DNA from: DATLGB01 sp037724045
Lineage (GTDB): Bacteria > Actinomycetota > Thermoleophilia > Solirubrobacterales > Solirubrobacteraceae
DNA length: 64,000 bases
NCBI GenBank assembly: GCA_037724045.1
Contig: JBBJOW010000005.1
Coordinates: 1-64,000, forward strand
Reading direction: 5' to 3'
The notes below the pieces were generated by a model. The model made no database searches, was not told the origin of the DNA, and saw nothing but the letters and a program-made list of their open reading frames with translations. Below, piece after piece: positions 56,086 through 63,887 of this stretch. How positions within the stretch are numbered: position 1 is the stretch's first letter; every line of letters begins with the position of its first letter. The translations under genes and the position numbers were made by a program.

Positions 56086-58419
56086 GTGACGGCGCCTCAC
56101 ATCGAGCTCGACCTGCTCAAGACGCTGTCCCGTGGCGCCGGCGACAATCTCGTCAGGGTCGCCGAGTCGCTCGCGGCGGGGCACGATGAAGCTGCGCGCT
56201 GCTACCGGCGGACGGCGTCGCCGACGGAGGAGGCGGTGGCGGCCGGCGCGGCGGCCGCCACCTCCGGGCGCCGCGGCCGGACGTGGGCGGTCGTGAACGC
56301 TGCGCAAGCATGGAAGCTGCTGGCCACAGACGGCCTCGACGCGCAGGTCGACGCCGGCCGCACAGGGGTGCTGTTCGACGCCGTCGACCAAGCGGGCTTC
56401 GACTACGCGGTGCGGATCGTCGCCGCGGCCGGCAGGATCGTCGCGGAGCTGGCAGATCGCAAGCCGTGGACGCTCGCCAGGGTGCTCGACGACGGAGCGG
56501 CGCTGGTGCTGCTTCCGCCGCCGTTCCGGCCCGAGTCGCGGCTGCCATCACGGCGTCAGAGCGTGCCGGGTGACCAGACGGCCGCGGACCCGATGCTCGC
56601 CGAGGCGAAGCGGCCGTTGCCCCACGGGACGGTGGTGGTGAGCACCTCAGACGTTGCGCTCGACGGGATTCTCGGTCCCGCCTCCACCGACCTTGACGCG
56701 GTACGCATCGCCGTCGAGCTGGCCCGCGACGGGCAGGTCGCGGTCCTGGCCGCTCCGGCGAGCGCCGCGACGGACCCCCGCGTCCAAGTCGCGCTGCGGA
56801 CCGCAGCCGCAGACCCAGGTCGGGTGATCTGGCTCGCGACGGCGGCGGAGGAAGCGTCGCAGGACCTCGCCGCCGTATCGACGATCGACAACCTGCGCGT
56901 CCTCGAACCGTGCTCGCTGGCCGAGGTTGCGCGTTGCGTCGCCTTCGCGTTGGCAACGTCGGAGAGCGTGTACCTGCGGCTCAGCCGGGCGGGGGGCGGT
57001 CTCGGATCGCCCGACGACCGCCTGCAGCCGGGCCGCGGCAGCGTGCTGCGCGACGGGAGCCAGGCGTGGCTGGTCGCGAGCGGCCCAGTCGTGGCCTCCA
57101 TGGCCCTGGATGCCGCCGGGCAGATGACGCGTCGAGGGATCTCGACCGGCGTGATCGCCATGCCGTGGATCGCCGGCATCGACGCGAAGTGGTTGAAGGG
57201 CCTGGTGACCGACGCGCCCGTCGTCTGCCTGGACGCATGCGGCGGCCCCGCGGTCCGCAGTGCGGCGGTCGAAGCGGCGTTGCGACGCGGCGCACACCGC
57301 CTCGTCCCGAGGCGGGACGAGTTCACGAGCGCGGAGATCGCGAAGTACGCCGAGGCGTTCGTGCGCGACGAGAACACCCGCCTGGCCAAGGCGCAGCGGC
57401 GCGTCTTCGATCTGACTGCAGGCCACATGGCTCGTTCCGAGGAGGCCGTCGCCCGCGCCCGCGCTGCGCTCTCCTCCAAGCAGCGCATCATCGTGGGACC
57501 GTGGTTGTCGGAGGTCGGATTCGAGGTCCTGTACTGGATCCCGATGGTGCGGGCCCTGACCGAGGAGCTCGGAGTCGAGCCGGATCGGATCGTCGTGGTC
57601 TCCCGGGGCGGGCCGCGCTCCTGGTACGCCGGCATCGCGGACACCTATCTCGACGCCTTCGACGCGTTCGCGCCCGCACAGCTGCGCGCGCTGCAGGAGC
57701 GGCGCTCGGCGGCGAATCGATCGGCCTCGGTGAACTCGATGAAGCAGCTCGACCTCGACGTCACCGCGGCTGACCGCGAGCTGCTCGACGGGTTGGGCCT
57801 GCCGTCCGGAGACGATGTCGCCCACCTGGTGCCAGGTCACATGTACCGGAGATACTCGCCGTACTGGCGCGGGGTGGGCGACTCCGGCCAGACGGCCCAC
57901 GGCTTGCGATTCCGCCGCATCGAACCCGTCGCGGACATCAGACAGTTCGGGCTGCCGAAGCGCTACGTCGCGGTCAAGGGGTACTTCAGCGCCTGCTTTC
58001 CCGACGATCCGATCAACCGGGCCACGCTGGAGCGACTCGTCCGGCGGATCGCGGAGTCGACGGACGTCGTCCTGCTCGACACCACGCTCTCGGTCGACGA
58101 CCACGAGGACTTCTCCGTCGCGGGCCGCCGGATCCACAGCTTCGCGGACACCTACGAGCCGGCGTCCAACCTGGAGCTGCAGACGGCGATCGCGGCCAAC
58201 GCCGCCGGGCTGGTGACGACCTACGGCGGCTTCGCCTATCTCGGCCCGCTGCTGGGGCTCCCGACGCTCGCGCTGTGGTCGCATGCGAACTTCAACCCTC
58301 GCCACCTCGACCTCGCCCGCGCGGGCATCGAGCAGCTCGGATTCGAGCCGCCGCCGTTCCTGGTGATCGACGCCCGCGAAGCCGATTCCGTCGCCTTGAA
58401 GGCGTTCGGAGCGGGCTGA
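56086..58419 (+). CDS. Degenerate transketolase-like domain fused to a GPWLxEVGFE-family protein (copy 3)
   Basis: A 777-residue fusion. Residues about 165-440 match the Pyr and C-terminal domains of the transketolase at 39.4 kb (VYLRLSR, LQPGRGSVLRDGSQAWLVAS, GVIAMPWIAGIDAKWLKGLV). The Glu-bearing GIAEQD is replaced by PASTDLD (199-204), and the N-terminal TPP/Mg half with GDG is absent. Residues about 465-777 are the GPWLSEVGFEVLYWIP domain (from residue 471), with YVAVKGYFSACFPDDPINRA and VTTYGGFAYLGPLLGLPTLA. The N-terminal 150 residues are helical and unplaced. It probably binds a ligand or partner rather than catalysing transketolase chemistry. GTG 56086 has TAGGCT 11 nt upstream. Confidence 0.7.
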   Translation: MTAPHIELDLLKTLSRGAGDNLVRVAESLAAGHDEAARCYRRTASPTEEAVAAGAAAATSGRRGRTWAVVNAAQAWKLLATDGLDAQVDAGRTGVLFDAVDQAGFDYAVRIVAAAGRIVAELADRKPWTLARVLDDGAALVLLPPPFRPESRLPSRRQSVPGDQTAADPMLAEAKRPLPHGTVVVSTSDVALDGILGPASTDLDAVRIAVELARDGQVAVLAAPASAATDPRVQVALRTAAADPGRVIWLATAAEEASQDLAAVSTIDNLRVLEPCSLAEVARCVAFALATSESVYLRLSRAGGGLGSPDDRLQPGRGSVLRDGSQAWLVASGPVVASMALDAAGQMTRRGISTGVIAMPWIAGIDAKWLKGLVTDAPVVCLDACGGPAVRSAAVEAALRRGAHRLVPRRDEFTSAEIAKYAEAFVRDENTRLAKAQRRVFDLTAGHMARSEEAVARARAALSSKQRIIVGPWLSEVGFEVLYWIPMVRALTEELGVEPDRIVVVSRGGPRSWYAGIADTYLDAFDAFAPAQLRALQERRSAANRSASVNSMKQLDLDVTAADRELLDGLGLPSGDDVAHLVPGHMYRRYSPYWRGVGDSGQTAHGLRFRRIEPVADIRQFGLPKRYVAVKGYFSACFPDDPINRATLERLVRRIAESTDVVLLDTTLSVDDHEDFSVAGRRIHSFADTYEPASNLELQTAIAANAAGLVTTYGGFAYLGPLLGLPTLALWSHANFNPRHLDLARAGIEQLGFEPPPFLVIDAREADSVALKAFGAG

Positions 58420-58464
58420 CGGCGCGACCGTTTCGCGCGGTCGGCCCCGACTACGCTGGCCCGC

Positions 58465-58497
58465 ATGCGCAGACGCCTCGACCGGTTCGGCTCTTGA
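58465..58497 (+). CDS. Mini leader ORF (10 aa) coupled to the sugar methyltransferase
   Basis: ATG at 58465 encodes MRRRLDRFGS and stops at TGA 58495-58497. TACGCT (58452-58457) lies 7 nt upstream, matching the leaderless grammar. The stop overlaps the TTG start of the next gene (TTGA). The peptide is strongly basic. A coupling or attenuation role is inferred. Confidence 0.45.
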   Translation: MRRRLDRFGS

Positions 58498-59576
58498 TCT
58501 CCGGTGCCGCCCCGGCCGCCGCGCCACGCCGTGCCCAGGCGGTGCGCGACCGCCTCGTCCGGATCGAGGCGGGGCCCGGTTACCGGGGCTACCGCCGGGT
58601 CCTCGATTGGTACCTGCGCCTCGACCCGTCGACCGACGACGTCAGCGACTACTGGATCGAGGAGCTCGAGACCTTCGACTTCATGCTCGACGCCGGGCCC
58701 CTGGTCATCGACAAGCTGCGTCAGCACGCCTACCCGGTCACCGGCATCCGCGCCTACGACTACCGGACGAAGAAGTCCAGCGCCCGCGATCGGTTCGCCA
58801 ACAAGCTGGCGACCCTCGTCGATCTGGGCGGACGCCAGCTGCTGGTGCCCGAATCCCCGGTGCTCGGGGGCTTCGGCCACGAGATCGAGGGTGAGCTCTA
58901 CAACGTCGACACGCTGAAGTACTATGAGGTCCTCATCGCGATGGACCGCGGCGGTGCGCTGAGCGTCATCCGCAACCGCTCGGAACGCAACTACGTCTGG
59001 GAGATCGGCGCCGGCTGGGGCGGCTTCCCGTACGTGTTGCACACGCTGCTGCCGAACACGACGTACGCCATCGTCGACCTGCCGGAGATGTTCCTGTACT
59101 CGGCGACCTTCCTGAGCGCGGCGTTCCCGGACGCGCGCATCACGCTGTGGGACGGGCGTCCATTCACCCAGGCGGAATGGGAGACCTCGGATTTCGTGCT
59201 GATCCCCAACTACGCCCTGGAGGACATGCGACCGCCGCGGCTCGACCTCGCGGTGAACATGGTGTCGTTCCAGGAGATGACGCACGATCAGGTGACGACG
59301 TACGTCGACCACGCGCATGACCTCGGTGCCCCGTTCCTCGCTTCGCTGAACCGCGAGAAGGGCAACTACAACGAGCAGATCGAGAGTGTCACGAGCATCA
59401 TCGACACGCGCTTCTTCGCGCGCGAGGTGCCGATTCTGCCGGTGAACTACATGAAGATGCTCGATGCGCGCGAAGGCCGCATCGCGAAGGCCTCCAAGTC
59501 CAAGCCAGGTCTCGGTCGCGAACGTGATCCCAACGACTACCGGCACATCGTCGCGGCCCGCCGTTCGCTGACGTGA
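58494..59576 (+). CDS. Putative sugar O-methyltransferase
   Basis: A 360-residue protein of the putative sugar O-methyltransferase group (TIGR04371-like). YVWEIGAGWGGFPYVLHTLL is a SAM-binding motif I. YAIVDLPEMFLYSATFLSAA, DFVLIPNYALEDM and DLAVNMVSFQEMTHDQV are typical blocks. It would methylate a sugar hydroxyl before or after polymerisation. The TTG start overlaps a 10-aa leader ORF. The next GT2 gene overlaps by GTGA. It is a full-length member and no catalytic loss is visible. Confidence 0.85.
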   Translation: MISGAAPAAAPRRAQAVRDRLVRIEAGPGYRGYRRVLDWYLRLDPSTDDVSDYWIEELETFDFMLDAGPLVIDKLRQHAYPVTGIRAYDYRTKKSSARDRFANKLATLVDLGGRQLLVPESPVLGGFGHEIEGELYNVDTLKYYEVLIAMDRGGALSVIRNRSERNYVWEIGAGWGGFPYVLHTLLPNTTYAIVDLPEMFLYSATFLSAAFPDARITLWDGRPFTQAEWETSDFVLIPNYALEDMRPPRLDLAVNMVSFQEMTHDQVTTYVDHAHDLGAPFLASLNREKGNYNEQIESVTSIIDTRFFAREVPILPVNYMKMLDAREGRIAKASKSKPGLGRERDPNDYRHIVAARRSLT

Positions 59577-60502
59577 GCGGTGCCGGCTACCGGGCGGTGT
59601 TCGGCCTTCCGCTCTACAACGCGCCGGAGCACCTCGCCGAGGCCCTGGACTCCCTGCTCGCACAGACGCGGACCGACTTCGCCGTCGTCCTGGTCGACGA
59701 CAGCTCTGACGAGTCCGTCGCCACCATCGCCCGCCGGTACGCCGCCACCGATTCGCGCGTGGTCTACGAGCGCAACGCCGAGCGGCTGGGGCTCACGCGC
59801 AACTGGCGGCGCGCCTTCGAGCGGGCGACGCAGGTTGCGCCCGACGCCGAGTTCTTCGCGTGGGGCAGCGACCACGACTGGTGGCATCCCCGCTGGTTGG
59901 AGGCGCTCACGGCGCAACTCGACGCGCATCCCGAGGCGGCGATGGCGTTTCCGATGAGCTCGCGCCTCGTCAGCGACAGCATCGACTGGCGCTCGCGACC
60001 GTGCCGGCGCCCCGCGTCGCTCGGAAGCACCGAGGGCGTCACGTCGAGCCGCGAACTGGCGCGAACGCTGCGCCGCAGCATCCACGCGGGCACCGCCGTT
60101 TACGGTCTCTACCGCACGGAAGCCGTTCGGCGGGCCGGTGCGTTCCGGCACGTCCTGCTGGCCGACCGGCTCGTGCTGGCCGAGATCGCGGAGCAGGGGC
60201 CGATCCTCGGGGTCGACGAGACGTTGTGGCTGCGCCGCGTCACCACCCCGTTCGACATGGGCCGCCAGCGCCGCGCCTGCTTCCCCGAGGGAGAGCCCTG
60301 GTACGCCGGCCTCGTCTGGTGGCTGCCGCACGCGGCGGCGATCGCCTGGTACCAGGGCGCGCGCCGCCTGCGCCCGCGCGGGATCGCTGCGGGCGCCGCG
60401 TACGCGTGGGAGTGCGTGACCGGTGACCTCGAACGCCGGCTGGGCACCTCGGTCAAGCAGCTTCGACGCGCCTCGCGCGTGCGGACCGAACCGGGTCGCT
60501 GA
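59573..60502 (+). CDS. Family 2 glycosyltransferase
   Basis: A GT-A transferase of 309 residues. RAVFGLPLYNAPEHLAEALD, VVLVDDSSDESVATIARRYA, VVYERNAERLGLTRNWRRAF and FFAWGSDHDWWHPRWLEALT are clear; the DxD site reads SDHD. A C-terminal amphipathic stretch (LVWWLPHAAAIAWYQGARRL) may contact the membrane. It overlaps the sugar methyltransferase (GTGA), and the tandem GT gene starts 1 bp after its stop. It belongs to the operon 58494-63887. Confidence 0.9.
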   Translation: MSGAGYRAVFGLPLYNAPEHLAEALDSLLAQTRTDFAVVLVDDSSDESVATIARRYAATDSRVVYERNAERLGLTRNWRRAFERATQVAPDAEFFAWGSDHDWWHPRWLEALTAQLDAHPEAAMAFPMSSRLVSDSIDWRSRPCRRPASLGSTEGVTSSRELARTLRRSIHAGTAVYGLYRTEAVRRAGAFRHVLLADRLVLAEIAEQGPILGVDETLWLRRVTTPFDMGRQRRACFPEGEPWYAGLVWWLPHAAAIAWYQGARRLRPRGIAAGAAYAWECVTGDLERRLGTSVKQLRRASRVRTEPGR

Positions 60503-60503
60503 C

Positions 60504-63500
60504 GTGCGGGTCCTGTTCGCGCTGATCACGCCAGGCTTCGGGAGACTCTTTCAGTCCACGCTGACGAGCATCGCCGAGCGGGGCCATGACCTCGACATCG
60601 TGTTCACGGCGTCGCTGCGCAAGGTCGAGTCGGGTGACACCTCGGTCTTCGACGACCTGGTGTCGCGGTACCCGAACGTCACGTGGCGTGCGGTGCCGAT
60701 CGAGGGACACGAGTGGGAGAACTTCGCCTCCAGCGTCCGGCACGCACTGGACTGGATGCGCTACCTGGATCCGATCTACGCCGACGCCTTCGCGCTGCGC
60801 GCCCGAGCGGAGGCACGCGTGCCTCCGCTTCTGCGAAGGGCGGTGCTCCGTGCCGACCCCGCTGGCCGGGCGCGCATTGGCGAGGCACTGCTTCGGATGG
60901 AGCGAGCGCTGCCAGTCCCGCGTACCTACGAGCGGCTGCTCGCCCAGGCGCAGCCGGACCTGGTCGCCGTCACGCCGATGGTCGACATGGGCTCCACCCA
61001 GGTCGACCTGGTGCGCGCCGCCCGACAGCGCGGCATCCCCACCGTCCTGCCGGTCGCCAGCTGGGACAATCTCACCAACAAGGGCGTCATCCGGGAGGCT
61101 CCCGACCGGACGTTCGTCTGGAACGGCGCGCAGGCGGACGAGGCGGTCGAGCTGCACGGCCTCGCGCGCGAGTCGGTCGTGGTCACCGGTGCGCACAGCT
61201 ACGACCACTGGTTCGTGCGAGAGCCGAGCACGACACGGCGGGTGTTCTGCGAGCAGGTCGGGCTTCCTGCGGATCGGCCCTACGTGCTCTGGCTCGGCTC
61301 GTCGTACTTCATCGCTCCCGACGAGATCCGCGTCATCCGCAACTGGCTCGCCGCCCTGCGCGCCGCCGGCGGTCCGCTGGCCGACGTGGGCGTGCTCGTT
61401 CGCCCGCACCCGTCCAACGGGCAGCCGTGGCGGGAGTTGGACGCGTTCGCACACACCGTGGTCTGGCCACGGGCGGGCGCCGCTCCCCTCAGCGAGGGGG
61501 CCAAAGCCGACTTCTACGACTCGATCCACCACAGCGTGGGTGTCGTCGGCATCAACACCAGCGCGCAGATCGAAACGGCGATCATCGGTCGCCCGGTCCT
61601 CACGTTCCTGGCGGACGAGGTCGCGGACGGGCAGACGGGGACCCTGCACTTCGATCATCTGCGCCAGGCTGGCGGGGAGGGGCTGCTGCACGTCGCAGAC
61701 ACGCTCGCCGACCACCTCGACGAGCTGCGCCGGGTCGTCGCGGCCGAAGGCGAGCCCGAACGACGAAGCGCGTTCCTGGAGGCGTTCGTCCGCCCGTACG
61801 GGCTCGAGCAACCCGCGACGCCTCGTTTCGTGGACGCCCTCGAGGAGCTAGCGCGCAGCTTTCTGGACCCGGTCGCAGAGCGCCGCTCCGACCTGGCGCT
61901 GCGGGCGCTGCTCGGGCCGATCGTGCGCGCCGGCGCCCGGCCGCTTGCGCAGCTGCAGGCGTTCGGCGTCGGCGTCGAGCGAGGCACCAAGCGCGCCCGC
62001 CGACTGGACCGGTCGCGCAAGCGCATCCTGTTCGTGCTCGACCAGCCCGGGCTACTCATGCACTTCGACGAGACGGTGCGCGCACTGGCGTCCCGCGGAC
62101 ACGACGTCCAGCTCGCCTTCGGGCGCGACAAGTGGCCGGAGGGACTCGGGGCACTGGAGGGATTCGAGGGCCCCGGAAGGATCCTCATCCAGGAGGGGCT
62201 CCCCGTCCGGCGAGACGTCTACACGCGATACGCCGAACGCCTGCGCGCGTTGACCGACTACGTCCACTACCTCCAGCCGCAGCTCTACGAGGCGCACTGG
62301 TCGCGCGGCAAGAAGCGCACGGGCCGGATGCCGGCGCTCGCCGCCCCGCTGCGCAAGCGCGACGAGCTGCCGCCGGCGGTCGCGGCCATGGCGCTGCGTG
62401 CTCTGGCGCGTCTGGAGCGCGCCCTCCCCTCAGACCCGGTGATCGACCGCTTCATCGCCCAGCGCGATCCCGACGCCGTCGTCGTCTCACCGCTCGTCCT
62501 CGCCAACGCCTATCAGACCGACGTGATCAAGAGCGCGCAACGCGTCGGCCGCCCCGCGATGCTCGCCGTCGCGAGCTGGGACAACCTCTCCTCCAAGGGG
62601 CGGATCCGGATCACCCCGGAGCGCATCTCGGTCTGGAACTCGGTCCAGGCGGCAGAAGCGGCCGACTATCACCAACTGCCGCCGGAGCTGCTCGACGTCA
62701 CCGGGGCCCAGCCCTTCGACCGCTGGTTCGACCGTGAGCCGTCGACCAGCCGGGCGGACTTCTGCGCGCGCCACGACCTCGATCCAGACCTGCAGTACCT
62801 GCTCTTCGTCGGTTCGACGCGTCAGGGCTACGACATGGATGCGGAGCGTCGCTACGCCTTCGATCTCGTCCGCGCGCTGCGGGAGTCCGACGATGAGCGG
62901 GTCCGGGGGATCAGCGTCCTCGTCCGGCCGCACCCGACCGACTTCGACCGCTGGGCCGCGGCCGACCTCTCCGCGCTGACGCCGATGAAGGTCGCCCAGC
63001 GCGACAACCCGCTCCCGGTCCTATCCGACGACCGCAGCGAGTACTACGACACCCTCTACCACGCGGCCGCGGTCGTCGGGCTCAACAGCTCGTCGATGAT
63101 CGAGGCGGCGATCGTCGGCCGCCCAGTGCACACGGTCAGCCTGCCGGAATGGCATGACATGCAGCACGGGCTGCTGCACTTCCGCTACCTGCTCGCCGAG
63201 AACGGCGGCTTCCTGCGGGAGGCGCGCACGTTCCGCGAGCACGTCGAGCTGCTCGGTGAGGATCTGCGCGACCCGGCACCGACGCTAGAGCGCAACCGGC
63301 GATTCGTCGCCGCCTTCATCCGCCCGCATGGGCCTGAGGTCTCCGCGACCGACACGCTCGCGGACGCCATCGAGCGTCTCGCGACGGAGAGCGCCACAAC
63401 CACCGGGCCCGATCGCGATGCGCTGGACCGTGCGGCCGGGGCGGTTGTCGTCGCCGGTGTGGCGAGCGATCGCCTCGCACTGCTGGCGCTGCGTCGCGCC

Positions 63501-63887
63501 GACCGCGCGCTCACCCGCGTGAGTGACGCTCTGCACCTGCGCGCTCAGCGCGCCCGGGCCGCGCAGGAGGGAAGCACCGGTCCGCACGCGGCGGCAGCGC
63601 GCGTGCAGCGCGCCGTTCTCGTGAGAGCGGCGCGGGTCGGCGATCGGACGACCCGAGCGAGTCGAGCGCAGATCAAGGCCCGCGGCGACCGGCCGGACGA
63701 CGCGGCCAAGAAGTTCAAGAAGTCCAAGCCCGAGAAGGCCCCGAAGGCCGTCAAGTCTCGGCTGTTCCCCGGCTCCAGCGAGCTCGTCGTCGCACTGGTC
63801 GGCCGCGAGCCCGACGCCAACGGCGCGGTGAGGGCAGAGCCGTCGCCGGCGAGCGAGCCCGGCGACGGGCTCATCCTGACGGGATAG
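60504..63887 (+). CDS. Tandem-duplicated GT-B-like glycosyltransferase (SWDNLTxKG family) with basic C-terminal tail
   Basis: A 1127-residue protein with two copies of the same domain. Copy 1: VASWDNLTNKGVIREAPDRT (S186), VLVRPHPSNGQPW, GVVGINTSAQIETAIIGRPV. Copy 2: VASWDNLSSKGRIRITPERI (S691), ISVLVRPHPTDFDRW, GLNSSSMIEAAIVGRPVHTV. After about residue 970 a low-complexity tail follows, rich in Arg, Lys and Ala (DAAKKFKKSKPEKAPKAVKS), which may bind the membrane or anionic glycan. GTG 60504 starts VRVLFALITPGFGRLF. The two copies are more like those of the 51.7-kb protein than like ordinary GT4 enzymes. The 3' end overlaps the convergent partial gene. Confidence 0.75.
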   Translation: MRVLFALITPGFGRLFQSTLTSIAERGHDLDIVFTASLRKVESGDTSVFDDLVSRYPNVTWRAVPIEGHEWENFASSVRHALDWMRYLDPIYADAFALRARAEARVPPLLRRAVLRADPAGRARIGEALLRMERALPVPRTYERLLAQAQPDLVAVTPMVDMGSTQVDLVRAARQRGIPTVLPVASWDNLTNKGVIREAPDRTFVWNGAQADEAVELHGLARESVVVTGAHSYDHWFVREPSTTRRVFCEQVGLPADRPYVLWLGSSYFIAPDEIRVIRNWLAALRAAGGPLADVGVLVRPHPSNGQPWRELDAFAHTVVWPRAGAAPLSEGAKADFYDSIHHSVGVVGINTSAQIETAIIGRPVLTFLADEVADGQTGTLHFDHLRQAGGEGLLHVADTLADHLDELRRVVAAEGEPERRSAFLEAFVRPYGLEQPATPRFVDALEELARSFLDPVAERRSDLALRALLGPIVRAGARPLAQLQAFGVGVERGTKRARRLDRSRKRILFVLDQPGLLMHFDETVRALASRGHDVQLAFGRDKWPEGLGALEGFEGPGRILIQEGLPVRRDVYTRYAERLRALTDYVHYLQPQLYEAHWSRGKKRTGRMPALAAPLRKRDELPPAVAAMALRALARLERALPSDPVIDRFIAQRDPDAVVVSPLVLANAYQTDVIKSAQRVGRPAMLAVASWDNLSSKGRIRITPERISVWNSVQAAEAADYHQLPPELLDVTGAQPFDRWFDREPSTSRADFCARHDLDPDLQYLLFVGSTRQGYDMDAERRYAFDLVRALRESDDERVRGISVLVRPHPTDFDRWAAADLSALTPMKVAQRDNPLPVLSDDRSEYYDTLYHAAAVVGLNSSSMIEAAIVGRPVHTVSLPEWHDMQHGLLHFRYLLAENGGFLREARTFREHVELLGEDLRDPAPTLERNRRFVAAFIRPHGPEVSATDTLADAIERLATESATTTGPDRDALDRAAGAVVVAGVASDRLALLALRRADRALTRVSDALHLRAQRARAAQEGSTGPHAAAARVQRAVLVRAARVGDRTTRASRAQIKARGDRPDDAAKKFKKSKPEKAPKAVKSRLFPGSSELVVALVGREPDANGAVRAEPSPASEPGDGLILTG

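Noticed and set aside
63568..63592. A fourth copy of the hairpin spacer (GGAAGCACCGGTCCGCAC)
   Set aside because: It lies inside a coding region, lacks the stem-loop and is not at a gene start; chance similarity.
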